The translations under genes and the position numbers were made by a program. DNA of 64,000 nt. It comes from Portulaca oleracea. Taxonomy: Eukaryota; Streptophyta; Magnoliopsida; Caryophyllales; Portulacaceae. The notes beneath the pieces are model-generated. The model saw only the letters and a list, made by a program, of their open reading frames with translations. It did not search any database and had not been told where the DNA came from. Where the stretch lies: positions 1,570,001-1,634,000 of the forward strand of contig CM055875.1 in assembly GCA_029582165.1 (NCBI GenBank), written 5' to 3'. Below are positions 11,180-22,950 of this stretch, one piece after another (position 1 is the stretch's first letter; each line of letters begins with the position of its first letter).

Positions 11180-11599
11180 CCTGGACTTTTTGCTGTAAAC
11201 TTGCTATGAAGAGCGAACTAGAATTCTCTGTTGAGGCATGATGAGCCAGTCAAACTTTCTTCTAAAGATCCACAATAAGCCACCTTATCTGTCTTCGGCT
11301 ACAAGCGCCATCGATTGGTAGAAAGGACACTGCCATCTGGCATGCCCCCAATATTGATCTGAATGAGACGTCGGTGTCGTCAGCTTGAAGGAGTCTACCA
11401 CTTAGCCAAAGGAGTGTGCCGCTGACGATGATATCGTATTAGAGCGGAAATCGCCCGACACGATTACGATGCCCCCCGCTGCATGCTCGAAGGAAGTTCT
11501 CAACCAGCTTGAGTATTTCATTGATGGTGCTGACTTGAAGTAAATCACCGACATGAAGATCTTGACAAGCTAGAGTGCGGCTTGAAAGCCTACAATCAT
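11180..11599. other. Non-coding internal part of Tat-like element
   Basis: Balanced base composition and no open frame. It lies between the hairpin array and the GACTT array. I see no recognisable motif. Confidence 0.5.
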
Positions 11600-12070
11600 A
11601 ATGACTTGGAAGTCAGTCTATTTTTCGTACTTTTGACTTGAGAGTCTTTATTGTGATGACGTAAAAATCTTTAAAATTTGATTTTGATGACTTGGTAGTC
11701 TTGAATTCGGCTGACTTGGAAGTCTTTAATTTTTTGTGACTTTGAAGTTGGTTGATTTGATGACTTAAGAGTCTTGAAATTTATTGATTTGAAAGTCTTG
11801 AATTGTTTTGCTGACTTAGAAGTCTTTAATTTTTGTTGACTTAAAAGTCGGTTAATTTGGTGACTTCAGAGTCTTGAAATTTGTTGACTTGAAAGTCTTC
11901 AATTTCGACTTGGGAGTCTTTAACTTTGGTGACTTGAGAGTCTTTGACTTGAAAGTCTTGAACTTTGACTTGTGATTCTTGAATTTGCTAACTTGTAAGT
12001 CCTTAAAGTTTGTTGACTTGGAAGTCTTGGAGTTTGTTGACCAGGAAAGTCTTCAAAATTTGGTGACCTG
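11600..12070. repeat. Array of GACTT-NN-AAGTC palindromic motifs
   Basis: About 18-19 copies of the imperfect palindrome GACTTGGAAGTC / GACTTGAAAGTC recur every 20-40 bp, separated by TTGAATTT- or TTTAATTT-like spacers. Spacing is irregular, so this is an interspersed short motif rather than a strict satellite. Confidence 0.8.
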
Positions 12071-12347
12071 TGATGGATTTTTTTTTTTTTTATGACTGTA
12101 TTTGGGTCTAGACCCAAATTGCCTACGTACCTTAAGGGATATGATAGCCATAAGGATCAAGCCAAACGTAGTTCAAATTTAAAGATGGAGAAATGAAAAT
12201 TTTATTTATTGACTTAGCCGTATACAGTTTATACTCTTGCAGGCCAGGAGTATTACAACGATAAAATTGAAAAGAACTGAAAATGGAATCTTTTTTTTTT
12301 TTGGTGAACAGTTTAGACTCTTGCTCAGGAGCTACATCTTCGCTCTC

Positions 12348-15014
12348 CTAAATTTTAACTTGGGAAGAAGAAAGCGTCTCCTCTCGTTCAAGCTCTTTGT
12401 TGGCATTGTTTTTACTTTGATGACCGGTGAAGATCACAGTGCGTCTCTTCACTCTCAAGGATCCTTTAGTCTTGACCTCCAATGTTGAACAACGCTTCAT
12501 GCGAGATGGGATGGAGCTTTGAACTTCATTGATGACCCCAAGGTGGCTGAATGCGGAGCTCTGTTCCTGATGGGGTGTTGAGCTTGACACATCTTCAGCT
12601 TGTTTGATCCTTGATAATACAGAAGACTTTGGTCTTGAACCATCCTTGATCCTGCTGAAGACCGAGGCTTTGCGCTCTCCTAGACACCCTATTTGCTCAA
12701 AAACATATGTTTGTTTGCGGGAAGCTGGCTGTCCCAACCTATCGAACACGGAGAGATTTGACTTAGGCTGATACTCCATTCCTTCGCTATCATCTTCTTC
12801 GATCTCTAAGCAAGATACCATGTTCACAGCTGCAACATTGTTAACTTCTCCAAAGAAGTACTTCGGAAAGTATTCCTCCAACATGATAGGAACACGAGGG
12901 CCTCGCTCAAGCAACTCAGTTGAACCCACTCCTTGTTTCTTGATGACTTCAATCCTTTTGCTCTCCATCGAAGTTTGAGGATTGCTACTTCTCCTTTGTT
13001 GCTTACTTTGACGAGGCAATGTTGTTTGGACTTCACTTTGCCCCCTAGTCTTCCTTCGAGTGCCCGAGATCCATTTTCCATCGTCAACAAAAGCTTCTAC
13101 TTCTTGCTCATGTGCATCTTGAGAGGTATGGACTAGTACAGCAAGGGGAACTGGTTTCTGGCATCCAAATTGGATCATCAAGACTTCATTTCTACCGGTC
13201 GAAATTGGTCGTGCTGAGACATAATTAGCTTCGACATTGTCATCCAAGTCCAGTATAATTTGCCCATCTTCAGCTAGTCTCATGATCCGCTCCTTGAGTG
13301 TGATACACTTCTCTAGAGGGTGACTGACTACCCTATGATAACGAAAGTATCTTGGATCGGTAGTTCTTCCCACTTCTTCCAGCCTCTTTGGTTGTGGAAG
13401 TTCGATAACTCCTGTCTCTAACAAGTTGTCGAGCATTCCTGACAAATCTGAGTCTAGAAATGGGTACTTCTTTTCTTGAAGCTCCTTCAGTGTAGGACGC
13501 TTCCTTTCAACATCTTTCGAAGAAGTGACTTTCTCCCTTTTGGGTTTAGGTTTAGTAGAGATTCGCACTGGTTTGCTTGTTGAAATAGCCATTGACTCTT
13601 CTTTTGAAGTCTTTGGCCACTTGCCATTCTTCTTATAGCCACTAGCACCGTTCCTTGATTCTGATGAAGATGAATTCCTTCCCCGTCGACTTGTTATAGT
13701 TATCTCCATATCATACGCCTTAGTTGCCAACTCCTAAAAGGTTTTTGGCTTGACCATCTTGAGGACGTAGAGCAAATCCCAGTGCATACCTTGGGCGTAC
13801 ATATCGACAGCTGAAGCCTCAGAGAGGCGATCCTTGCACTCAAGACTAAGAGCTCTCCAACGATGGATGTATTCAAGGACTGGCTCCCCCTCCCATTGTT
13901 TGGTATACGTCAGCTCCGTCATGCTAACAATACGTTGAGTGCTGTAGAACCGGTTTAGAAACTCTCGCTCCATTTCTTCCCAGCAGTTGATAGACTCGGG
14001 TTCCAAATCCGTGTACCAGTCGAATGCTATCCCCTTCAATGATCGAACGAACTGCTTCACCAGTCGGTCTCCTTCCGTCCTGCATTCTTTGCAAGTCTCG
14101 ATGAAATGCGCAACGTGTTGCTTGGGGTTACCCTTTCCATCAAACTGGTTGAACTTCGGAGGTTGATAGCTGAGTGGCATCCGAAGCGCATCGATCCTCT
14201 TTGTGTAGGGCTTTGTGTACAAGTGACTCTTGTTCGACGCCTCTCCTAGTTGAGCCCTTACTGCATTAGCAATCATACTCTGGATCTCTTCCGCAGTTAT
14301 TGATCCTGAAGAGGAGATCTTCTTTATTTCACCGTCGCCATCACCATCACCCTTAGAAGATTCTTTGTCAGATCCCTCCTGGTCAGTTTCTTCATCAGAG
14401 TCTTCATGAGAGCGCTTCTCTATTATCCTCATCAGTTTCGCGATCTGCTTTCTTTGCTTGTCGATCTTTTTGTCTTTTTCTTCGCTTTACCTAGCAAGTC
14501 TTCTCAGTGTAACCTCCAACTCTGCAATCTTTTCTTCCACGTTGGAAGCGTCAGTTGTCATCACTGGCATGATGACAGTTTGAGTAGACTCAATTTCAAC
14601 CTCCGAAAAGATAGATTCCTCTTCAGTCATTGGGGAAGAATCTTCGCTGGAGTAGTCTTGGCCTTCAAAGTCCTCAGACTCGAAGATCGGGTTGTAGCGA
14701 GTTTGGAGTTCGTCCATTCCACGTGGGGTAGTCATGACTGAGCCGAAGGTATTTGCAATGCTTGGCCTCCGAAAGCGAGGAGTCATTTGAGGCACTCCCT
14801 GAAGGTTTGAATCAACAGCCAGACTCTTCCGTGACGGGGTTGGTGCCTTGGTAGTTGGTTCTTCCAGCAGAGCAGAAATTGCAGCGGCGGCAGCCTTCGC
14901 CATCCTTCGAGTCATTACTCCGCTCGATGTAGCACTCGTAGTTGTCGACCCTTGGGATGAAGCTTGAACGCTCCACTTTGTTGAGGGTTGAGAGACAACT
15001 TTCTTGGGTGCCAT
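12348..15014 (-). pseudogene. Tat-like gag polyprotein with two nonsense codons
   Basis: A single frame starts at ATG 15014 (MAPKKVVSQ) shortly after the PBS and ends at 12348, about 889 codons. The N-terminus is Ser/Thr/Ala-rich and acidic. The centre (about 13734-14300) is a Retrotrans_gag domain with landmarks FNQFDGKGNPKQHVAHFIE, FDWYTDLEP and LEYIHRWRALS. A later conserved block has KYPFLDSDLSGMLDNLLE and DPRYFRYHRVVSHPLEKC. The last matches a Tat-type CX2HX4HX4C knuckle whose first Cys is replaced by Phe. In-frame stops are at 14487-14489 and at 13731-13733, the latter where relatives have Glu (FEELATKAYDME), so GAG became TAG. No protease or polymerase follows. The C-terminal third is low-complexity and unassigned. 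Confidence 0.85.
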
Positions 15015-15076
15015 CGCGTCGCTTGAGTTGAAGATTAATTTTGAACTTCTTGGAGAAAGAGATGAGAGGCAGAGAT

Positions 15077-15094
15077 GTCCCACCGAGCGTGCCA
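15077..15094 (-). other. Primer-binding-site-like sequence
   Basis: Minus-strand TGGCACGCTCGGTGGGAC lies a few bases after the LTR end. It has the TGGC start and position of a tRNA 3'-end PBS. I do not assign the tRNA with certainty. Confidence 0.6.
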
Positions 15095-15098
15095 AATT

Positions 15099-16028
15099 TG
15101 TAAACACAAATTTCGAGCCTGAAATAAATAAAGACAAGAAATATGAGGAACCAATATAATCTGTATTAATATTCGAATGTATGTAGGTACAATCTCTGTA
15201 TTAAATACAATAAAGTAGTCCTCTGATTCAATCTCATGAAATTCCGGTGAGCCGAGGGCGCGGACGCTTGATCTCGATCTCAAATGCAAGTCTAGCTGAA
15301 GAACTCTTCTTGCAGTTCTTGAGCTGTTGAACGTTGATCCTTGCTTGATAGCTAAAGATCTTAAGCAGTAGTTCTTCAGGTTCTTGGATGCGAGGGCTTG
15401 AGTGCTTGATCTCGATCGACGAACCAAACGAAGAAGATGACTGCAGTCTTTGATATGAAGAACAGAAGCTGTCGAACTAGCAGACGTTGGTCCTTGGCGC
15501 TTGGTAGCTGGAGGTCGCTTGCAGTTCGATCTTCTGAAGACTTTACTGGTCTTGGTGAAGAACTCTGAAGCAGTTCTTGATCTTGATGTGGTAGAAGCTT
15601 GAAGACTTGATCTTGAGCTTTTGCAGACTTCGATCTTTGACGCTTGGTAGCTGGAGACTGCTGGTAGTTTGATCTTCTGAAGCCTCTGGAGTGCAGAATG
15701 TCGAATGCCGTCGGGGGTAGACTGCAGTGTCTGTTGAAAATAAGGGAGAGGAACCCTATTTATAGGTTTTGGAGGCTAGGGTTGTCTAGGGTTTGAGTCG
15801 GCTTTGGGCTTGGGCCCAAATTAATTAATTATCCCTTTATTTTAAATAAAGAAATAATTAATATTTTATGCATCATCTTTGACACGTGTCATGATACTAT
15901 TGGCCAGAATGCATTTCCATTTAAAATTCAATTAAATGGACCGTCGCAATTAATTTAACGCGTGGTGGATAATAATTAGCCGAATAAATTTATTTATTTT
16001 CCACGTGTTATTTTCTAATTTGCCAACA
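15099..16028 (-). repeat. 5' LTR of the Tat-like element
   Basis: In the minus-strand sense the LTR begins TGTTGGCAAATTAG (right end) and ends TTTGTGTTTACA (15099), next to the PBS-like site. A TATA box lies at 15756-15765. The transcribed part (about 15230-15730) contains a diverged duplication of about 143 bp (CGCTTGGTAGCTGGAG at 15498 and 15641). The right boundary is inferred from the TG...CA rule, because no partner LTR is available. Confidence 0.6.
15756..15765 (-). promoter_or_regulatory. TATA box of Tat-like LTR
   Basis: Minus-strand CTATAAATAG followed by GGTTCC; a canonical plant TATA box at a sensible distance (about 265 bp) from the LTR start. Confidence 0.7.
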
Positions 16029-16305
16029 ATTTTCTACCTCCTACAAATGCACTCGAGACAATTTCGACGGTGGCGAACTTGCTGACAATCTTACGTGACA
16101 GACTGAGAAGACAAATATTTTTAGACCAATTCATCTCCTCCACCCGCTACATAGGACTGCCACCAAGTTAGCCATTGCCAAAATCATATTGAGTGCATTA
16201 TTGTTCAACATCCCCCAAAGTACAGTGTATTATTGTCCAAGGTCAAAGTTCAGTGCATTATTGTCCAATACCCCAAAAGTTCAGTTTATTAGCATTCGAA
16301 AACCC
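16029..16305. other. Non-coding DNA with a short tandem repeat
   Basis: Three imperfect copies of an approximately 38-bp unit around CAGTGCATTATTGTCCAA lie at about 16189-16300. Nothing else is recognised. Confidence 0.55.
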
Positions 16306-16482
16306 TATAACCAATTGACATAGTTTAGGTCCCTCAAAAAAAATGGACATATTTAAGGATAAAAATACAAATGATTTAAGAAATATTACTTGAATCATGC
16401 TCTTGGATAGATGGTCTATCTCAATTCCACCAATAAATATGTTAATTACATATATCTTCTTGAAAAGAATTTTTTATTTATT

Positions 16483-19076
16483 TTTTGAAGAAAACCGCCA
16501 AATGAGCGGAGTTAAATTCTATTACTCAAGAAGCAAGACATATCTTCCCGGGCCAAGGCAAGAGATTTCTCGGGTCCCTCCTCCAACCAGAGCCTGTCGG
16601 CTAATTCAAAAGGTTGAAGGTGAGCTAAGAAATGGGCAACCCTATTCCCCGCCCTAAGTACATGATGCCAAGAAATAACAGAAAATAAAGCAGCTAGTTT
16701 CCTAATCTCCTCAATGATCAAACCCATGGTGTTGTTACCATTAATGTTGTTGCGTACCTTCTGAATAAGAGATAAGCTATCACCTTCCACCAGGAGAGCT
16801 CTATGACCAGCGTCCCACGCATGTTGCAATCCGAAGAGACAAGCTTGGGCTTTTTCCATCTCCACCGACGAGAGCCCCTGTTTTTGTCTCGACCCTGCCG
16901 CTACAATATCACCATCAGAGTTTCTTATGATAAACCCCCATTCAATGCCCCAATCACCCAATATAGCTGCATCAAAATTGAGCTTCCACATGCCATAGGG
17001 AAGTGGACTCCAGATTTTGATAGTTTGATTTTGGGCACCTGACGCATGGTTGGAAGCGATTGGTACTATGAAATTATATCTGGCATAATCCTCCATAAAG
17101 CCGCTGCATATGTTGGTGTGTCTTTGGCCATGAATTTATTCCTTACATTCCAACATTGCAAAGCCACTGTGAGGAGTACTATCAGCTCCTCCGTCTTTAG
17201 CTTTCCCATTGCATTATGAAAATAATCAATGGCTGTGTGAAATGGGGTGGACCAAAGCGCTTCGTCAATCGTTGTCAACTCCCATACGGCCGTAGTAGGA
17301 GGGCAGTGGAAAATGTAGTGCACATTTGTCTCCTAGAGATAGCTGCACACAGCACACCTCCCATCCACTGTCTTGATTCTCTCCCTTATTGCCCCCGTAG
17401 AAGGCAGGATACCTTTACAAAGTCTCCAACCGAATGTCTTGATCCTCGGTGGGACTAGGAGATTCCAAAGCTTTTCCCAAAAGCTACGAGTGGTTCCAGA
17501 GCTAGATCTAGGTTGCTTGGCAAGTTTTTCACCTTGTGAGACTTGATAACCTGATTTCACAGTGTACTCACCATTTTTGGTGTCGTGCCAAGCCTAACGA
17601 TCTTCCGGCCAAGTACGGTAGAGGGGTAAAGTTGTGATGGCTTCAACATCAATCAGAATGAAAAGTTTCTCAAGGAGATGGGTATCCCATGCTCCGTTGT
17701 CCACATTAATAAGTTGACAGACCCGAGTGACTGCTTGTTGGTTAGGGGACGTTGTGAGCACTTTAAAAGTAGGCTCTCTATTGATCTACTTATCGGTCCA
17801 GATGTCAATCTAGTTGTCGTTCTCCACCATCCATTTAAGCCTGCTCTGAATCAAATCCCGAGCTTCCAACAAGTTGCGCCAAGTGTATGACGGTCTGTGG
17901 CCTAGCCTTGCTGTCAATATGTTTCCATTTTGATAATATATAGCGTGTATGAGTTGTGCTGCCAGTGTGCTCGAGTTTGACCAAAGCCTCTATACTTGCT
18001 TGGCTAACAGCGCCAAGTTGAAATCATCAAGATTCTTGAACCCCACTCCTCCCATCTCTTTGCTTTTGCAGAGGTGTTCCATGCTCAACCAGTGCATTTT
18101 CTTGGCTTCTTGTTTCGATCCCCACCAATACCTTCCCACTAGCCGTTGTGTATCATTGCATAGAGATGCCGGCAGCTTGAAGGTAGTCATGGCGTATACC
18201 GGAAGCGCTTGCGCCACTGCCTTGATAATTACTTCCTGGCCTGCCCAAGATAAAAAATCGGCCTTCCCACTGATTTAAGCGTTTCGAAACCATGTCTTTG
18301 ATACATAGTAAGCTTTTGTACTTTAATTTGCCCACATGAGTAGGGAGACCCAAATATTTGTTATGTGATAACACTTCCCGTATTTCCAGAATATCGGTAA
18401 TGACTTGTCGGTGCTCGAAAGGGGCATGCTTATGGAAGACAACTTCCGTTTTTGTGTAATTCACTTGCTGTCCCGAGGCACTTTCATACAACTGAAGTAG
18501 CCTTTTAATCTCTAGCGCTTGGTCTTCGGTCGCCTTACAAAACAATATTGTGTCGTCCGCAAAGAGTAGGTTGGAAATAGTCGGAGCGTTTCGGCATACC
18601 CAGATCCCCTACAAGATACTTGTATTAACAGTCGTGTTAAATAGCGTAGTGAGGCCCTCCGTTACTATGATAAAAAGGAACGGGGAGAGGGGGTCTCCTT
18701 GGCGTAAGCCTCTAGAGGGAGTCGCTTAACCTCAAGGTTCTCCATTGATGAGAAAGGAGAAGGTCGGTGACTCTACAAACCTCATGACTGTGTGTATCCA
18801 TGGATCACAAAAACCAAGCTTTCCCAGAATACCTTGCAAGAATTTCCATTCAACCTTATCAACTGCTTTTTTCATGTCCAACTTAATGGACATGGTTCCA
18901 TTTGAACCATTATAGCAATGAATATGATGTAATATTTCATACGCCACTAAAATGTTGTCACTAGTAAGCTGACCTTTGACAAAACCACTTTGTGTCTCAG
19001 AAATAATATCTGGTAAGATGGTTTTCAGGCGATTGGTGACAGTTTTAGTTGCGATCTTAACAAGCACATTCGCGAG
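16483..19076 (-). mobile_element. 5'-truncated L1-type LINE
   Basis: The inserted segment is flanked by ATTTATT (16476-16482 and 19077-19083), which occurs once at 47397-47403 in the empty copy. Its 3' end (left) has a short A-rich tail after a 3' UTR containing the complement of GAAGAAAACCGCCAAATG. It lacks the endonuclease and the start of the reverse transcriptase, as is typical of aborted target-primed reverse transcription. Confidence 0.9.
16512..19067 (-). pseudogene. LINE ORF2 remnant: RT, zinc finger, RNase H
   Basis: Read on the minus strand, the RT begins within the region after the usual FRPISLCN motif (TVTNRLKTILPDIISETQSG, 19040-18980). It continues through the KLDMKKAVDKVEW block and FADDT (about 18550-18570), with NKYLGLPTHVGKLK downstream. 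The next part (17560-17066) is the zf-RVT-type region with CAVC and a following His/Cys pair. The last part (17096-16512) is an RNase H of the Ribonuclease H-like LINE type: LNFDAA, EMEKAQA and VEGDSLSLI carry the acidic residues, ending AGNRVAHFLAH. Several frameshifts and stops separate the parts, for example near 18732, 18150 and 17330. It is dead. Confidence 0.9.
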
Positions 19077-19250
19077 ATTTATTAAAAATAAAAATTAATA
19101 GCTTGACGGAATTTGCATTGTAATAGATGCATAGATACCTCAAAGATATTTCCATATTATCAATTTCATCGCCTTGAACATTTTTTTTTTTGAAAATAAA
19201 AATGAAAATTAAAGCCAATATTCTACCCTAATTTACTTTATAAGAAAGAT

Positions 19251-19644
19251 GTAAACAATGAAGAAAAATTTATACCTTAACCAGGGATGCCACTTGCTAA
19301 TTAGTTTGATCCAATCACTTCAAAAACATTGAGTAGTTGAGCTATAATTTTTTACATGTTTAGCGAGAGATAGACCTCTCAATTTGAGCAGGTCAAGTCG
19401 GGTTTGGTATGCCCCGTATTCCAGGTTTGTTACATTTCAGGCTTTAAAAAACCGGGTCGGGTCGGTTTTTGCAAAGACTAGTGGGAGATGTTTAATAATA
19501 GTGAAGAAATGACAATTGCATGCATATAGAATTGTTATTTATAAGGAAATTGTGTTGGCTAGCTACTTCCTTGTAGAAGTCTTGGTTATAAAAAATTATC
19601 AATTGCAAACTCATTAAGTAGATACATTACAAATATTAAAAACC
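19251..19644. other. Non-coding AT-rich DNA
   Basis: No gene. A GGGTCGGGTCGG stretch near 19443 is the only GC-rich patch. Confidence 0.5.
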
Positions 19645-19649
19645 CAATT

Positions 19650-19907
19650 TGAAAAGGTTGGAGCAGAGGAATGAAGAACGAAAAGAAGAAAAAGATGGAG
19701 ATTTTGAATTACTGAAAATGAGAGGGAATGGAACATTAGCCTCTGACCAAAAGAGGCACCTGGGTTGTGAATATAAAGAAAAACCAAAGGGGAAACCGGC
19801 CCAAGAAAACAAAAGGTCGTCCCAAGAAACTAAAGAAAACCAAAACAGAAAAACAAAAACAAAACACCTATTTCTATCTTACAACACTCTATCTTATAAC
19901 TCTAACA
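19650..19907 (-). repeat. Copia 3' LTR
   Basis: 258 bp. It has about 25 bp near 19756-19780 (GAGGCACCTGGGTTGTG...) that the other LTR lacks. The missing piece is bounded by AAAG on both sides, suggesting a microhomology deletion in the right copy. It lies next to the purine-rich tract on its right. Confidence 0.92.
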
Positions 19908-19928
19908 CCACCCCCCCCTCAAATTGGA
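19908..19928 (-). other. Copia polypurine tract
   Basis: Minus strand CCAATTTGAGGGGGGGGTGG directly upstream of the 3' LTR. Confidence 0.85.
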
Positions 19929-20290
19929 AGGTGGTAAACATCCCAATTTGCCAAGATTTTGATGATGCTTAGTTCCAGGAAGTGCCTTTGTCATTATGTC
20001 TGCCAACTGGGAGCTCGTAGGTACATGATGTAGTGTGATCAACCCATCAGCTAGCTTCTCTCGAACAAAGTGGCAGTCGATTTCAATGTGCTTTGTTCTC
20101 TCATGATATACTGGGTTGTGAGCAATATATATTGCAGCCTGATTATCGCACTTGACAGGTATTGGTGTGATGGAGTCCACTTGAAATTCTGCTAGCAATC
20201 TGCTCAACCATTCAAGCTCTGCAACCAGACGCCTCAAGCTCCTGTATTCAACTTCAGCTGAGTACAGGGACACCACCTGCTGTTTATTTG
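19929..20290 (-). pseudogene. Copia RNase H C-terminal part
   Basis: This is the other side of the nested insertion. It continues with VSLYSAEVEYRSL, VAELEWLSRLLAEF, VKCDNQAAIYIAHNPVYHERTKHIEID and the near-universal copia ending HVPTSSQLADIMTKALPG. It ends shortly before the polypurine tract. It was joined to 24821 before the gypsy element inserted. Confidence 0.92.
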
Positions 20291-20295
20291 ATTTC

Positions 20296-21370
20296 TAAAC
20301 CGTATCGGGTTCAGTGTCGGGTCCGGGTTCCTTTCTCCTCTCTGGTGACCACCGCCAAGCGAACCGCTTCGTCCAACTCGAGCCTCGAGTTGCAATTTCT
20401 TGTCACTTCGGGAGCTGGGAGGCTAGTCTCGGCCATCCGATGGATGGGCCCCGGGGCTCCTTAGGGAGGGGCCCGCTCACAACACCGACCCCGGAGGCCT
20501 CGGGATCGACCGGCCGTCGAGACTAGAGCATAGAAGGTATCGGGGTGCGAGTGTTTAAAACCCCCGGGATTAATAAAAACCAGGGCACAACCGTGGCCAT
20601 CAGAGGGCTTGCTCGACCGAGCCACCTCTTGGCTCACCCGAGCAATGTTTCTGCCGAGCGTGAACTGGGCGTCAGGGGGCCTGCTCGCCCGAGCTGTTCC
20701 TTTTGCTCGCCCGAGCAGCGTTTCTGTCAGGCTGTCATCATGCACACAACCACGCATCCGTAAGACCGCCGCCAGCTGAACTTCGCCAGATCTTGCCGCA
20801 GACGCGACCGCCGACGATCGACGACAGTGTAAGGCTCGCCGCCGAGCCGCCCTTCGCCGCGCGGCCGGCGTTCTGGAAGACACCTTTTTTACGCTGTTTT
20901 GGCTTAATTTTGGGTTTAGTATAAATAGCTTGTTATCTCATTTTTCCAGGAAGCTTTTGATGATTATGAACATGCTTATGCATTGGTTAGGGTTTCCCTA
21001 AGTTTTCTCTCAAAATCTAGATTACTTTATCCATTGATTAATGGTGGTGTTTCTAGTCATTCCTTTATTGATCATTTGGTGGATTCTTCCTTTATGATGG
21101 TCATGGTGGGGTGTTAGGCTTTGGTGGTGGAATCTCCTTTATCCAAGGTCATATCCAATCCCTTTGGTGTTCAAGGTTATTGATATTGGTTGATTTTGGT
21201 TATTATTCTTGTTATTATTCAAGTTCAAGGCTATTGTTGAGAAGTTCAAGCATGGGTGATTGAGATGTTCATCTTTCTCCCCTTATTCTATTGCTTATGG
21301 ATTTCTCTCATCTCTTCTACAACAACAACTCAAGCTAAGTCTACAATCTCTCCCATCGCGCCACGCTCCA
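20296..21370 (+). repeat. 5' LTR of nested gypsy
   Basis: Begins TAAACCGTATCGGG, where the right copy has TGAACCG, so the terminal TG has mutated to TA. It has a TATA box at 20920-20928. The middle (20605-20880) carries several GCTCGCCCGAGC-like palindromes. Confidence 0.92.
20920..20928 (+). promoter_or_regulatory. TATA box of nested gypsy LTR
   Basis: TATAAATAG, identical in the right LTR at 24365-24373. Confidence 0.7.
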
Positions 21371-21372
21371 TT

Positions 21373-21386
21373 TGGTATCAGAGCAC
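21373..21386 (+). other. Primer-binding site of nested gypsy
   Basis: TGGTATCAGAGCAC, the initiator-Met tRNA type, 2 bases after the LTR end. Confidence 0.9.
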
Positions 21387-21718
21387 AAGGTTATTCATCT
21401 AGCTTGAGTTTTCCATTGTTCTTGTTAGTGTGTTCTCTAGTGTTGATTTTTGTGGATTGTATGCAAGTATTGGTGATCCCCATTCCCTTTGCAATCCAAG
21501 AGTATTGGAATACTTTGTATTGTGTTTGTATTTGGTGTTTTTGGTGCATATTGGAGCTTTGAGGAAGAGTTGGAAAGTTGTGCACACAACGTGTTCGATA
21601 AAATGCCCAAGTAAGAAAAACACAAAGAAACCTTATCCAAACACAAGCCAACTACAAGAAAACCCCCAAACTCCACAAAATATCCCAAACACAATCCGTC
21701 CCATACCTTTCCCTCGAT

Positions 21719-22950
21719 ATGGATGGTCACGATGATTCCGATCGAGAGGAACCTAGCTACCGGGGTAGCCCTCAACTTCGGGTTCTCGAGAATCGACTTG
21801 CCACCCACGACGAACAATTCTCCTCCATCAATCGAACCCTTAATGCCATCGTGGCACTGTTGGATAATCTCGCCCTAGAGCGTCCGGTTCCGCCTCGAGT
21901 TGAACGTCCGAGGAGTACACAAAGCCCAGTCCGTCCTCCTCCAAACTTTGAGTTGAGTGACGATGCTAGAGGCTCTCCACGACGCCGAATTCGCCGGAAT
22001 GTGCATGAACAACCCCCTCGTGATGACTTCCAGGACATTAGAATTGACATCCCCGAATTCAACGGCTCCACCGACCCGGATGACTACCTCGAATGGATCC
22101 AACTGATAGATAGGATCTTCGAGACCAAGGAGTATGATGATGAGAAGGCTTATAAGATCGCGAGCTTGAAACTCACCAGGGCCGCTTCGCTTTGGTTTGA
22201 GAATATGAAGTTGCAACGGACTCGTGAAGGAAAAGCAAGGATTTCTACTTGGACCCAGCTTAAGCAAGTGATGAATGGCCGCTTTTTGCCAAACACTTAC
22301 CGTCATGACATTCTGAAGAAGGCCTATGCCCTTACCCAAGGCAAACGAACCGTCGGAGAATACATTTCGGAATTCGAGCAACTTCTTATCAAGAGTGGCC
22401 TCCAGGAGCCTGAGGATTAAACCATGATGCGATTTTTGAATGGCTTGAACTCCACAATCGCTAAAAGGGTTGAGGTCCAACCATACCATTCCATGGATGA
22501 ATTGTGTAGTTTGGCTCTTCGAGTCGAGCGAAGAAGAATGGAAGGATCCAACACCAAATCCTTGTCTAGACCCGTCTACTCACCATCTAGCCGACCTCCT
22601 CCGGAGTCAAGCACTCCAAGGTCTAGCGAGACACCGAGATCCATACCAACACCAAGAATTGACAAAGGAAAGGGGCTTGCTACGGAGACTCCAACGGAAC
22701 CTCCTCGACGAGCGGAAGGCCGGAAATGCTTTAGGTGCCATGGTTATGGCCATTTTCAAGCCGATTGTCCAAACCGTTGGGCTTTGACACTCCAAGAGGT
22801 CCATGACAACGATGATGAGCTTCGAAAGGCTCAAGAGGAACCCGAAGTGTTGGTTGAAGATGCGATTACTAGCGATGATGAGGATGCCGCTCCCATACCC
22901 CCCCGTGCGTGGGAGTGCACTTGTTGTGAGGAGAGCTTTGCATATCCATG
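21719..22950 (+). pseudogene. Gypsy gag of nested element
   Basis: Starts at MDGHDDSDREEPSY. An acidic, proline/arginine-rich N-terminus is followed by a Retrotrans_gag domain: DIPEFNGSTDPDDYLEWIQL, SLWFENMK, WTQLKQVMNGRFLP, GKRTVGEYISEFEQLL. A stop at 22418-22420 (QEPED-stop-TMMRFLNGL) fits CAA changed to TAA. The same frame continues through RVEVQPYHSMDELC to the zinc knuckle CFRCHGYGHFQADC (about 22729-22770). A frameshift near 22935 ends it (CEESFAYP-stop). Confidence 0.9.

Larger units (their letters stand above)
10509..16028 (-). mobile_element. Tat-like Ty3/gypsy element, gag only, 3' LTR missing
   Basis: Read on the minus strand, it has a 5' LTR (16028-15099), a PBS-like site, a gag-like frame, and then about 1.8 kb of non-coding DNA rich in short repeats. 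No reverse transcriptase, protease or integrase frame is present, so it would need help from another element. The gag and the following region, with CX2HX4HX4C-like spacing, resemble plant Tat/Ogre/Retand gag. The expected second LTR is not in the window, so the left boundary is approximate. Confidence 0.75.
16306..19250. repeat. Dispersed repeat copy, split by a LINE
   Basis: 16306-16482 plus 19084-19250 together match 47219-47555 almost continuously. Landmarks in order are ATAACCAATTGACAT, AAGGATAAAAATACAA, GATTTAAGAAATATTA, TTGCATTGTAATAGATGC and TCATCGCCTTGAACA. The copy at 47 kb lacks the LINE and serves as an empty site. Confidence 0.9.
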
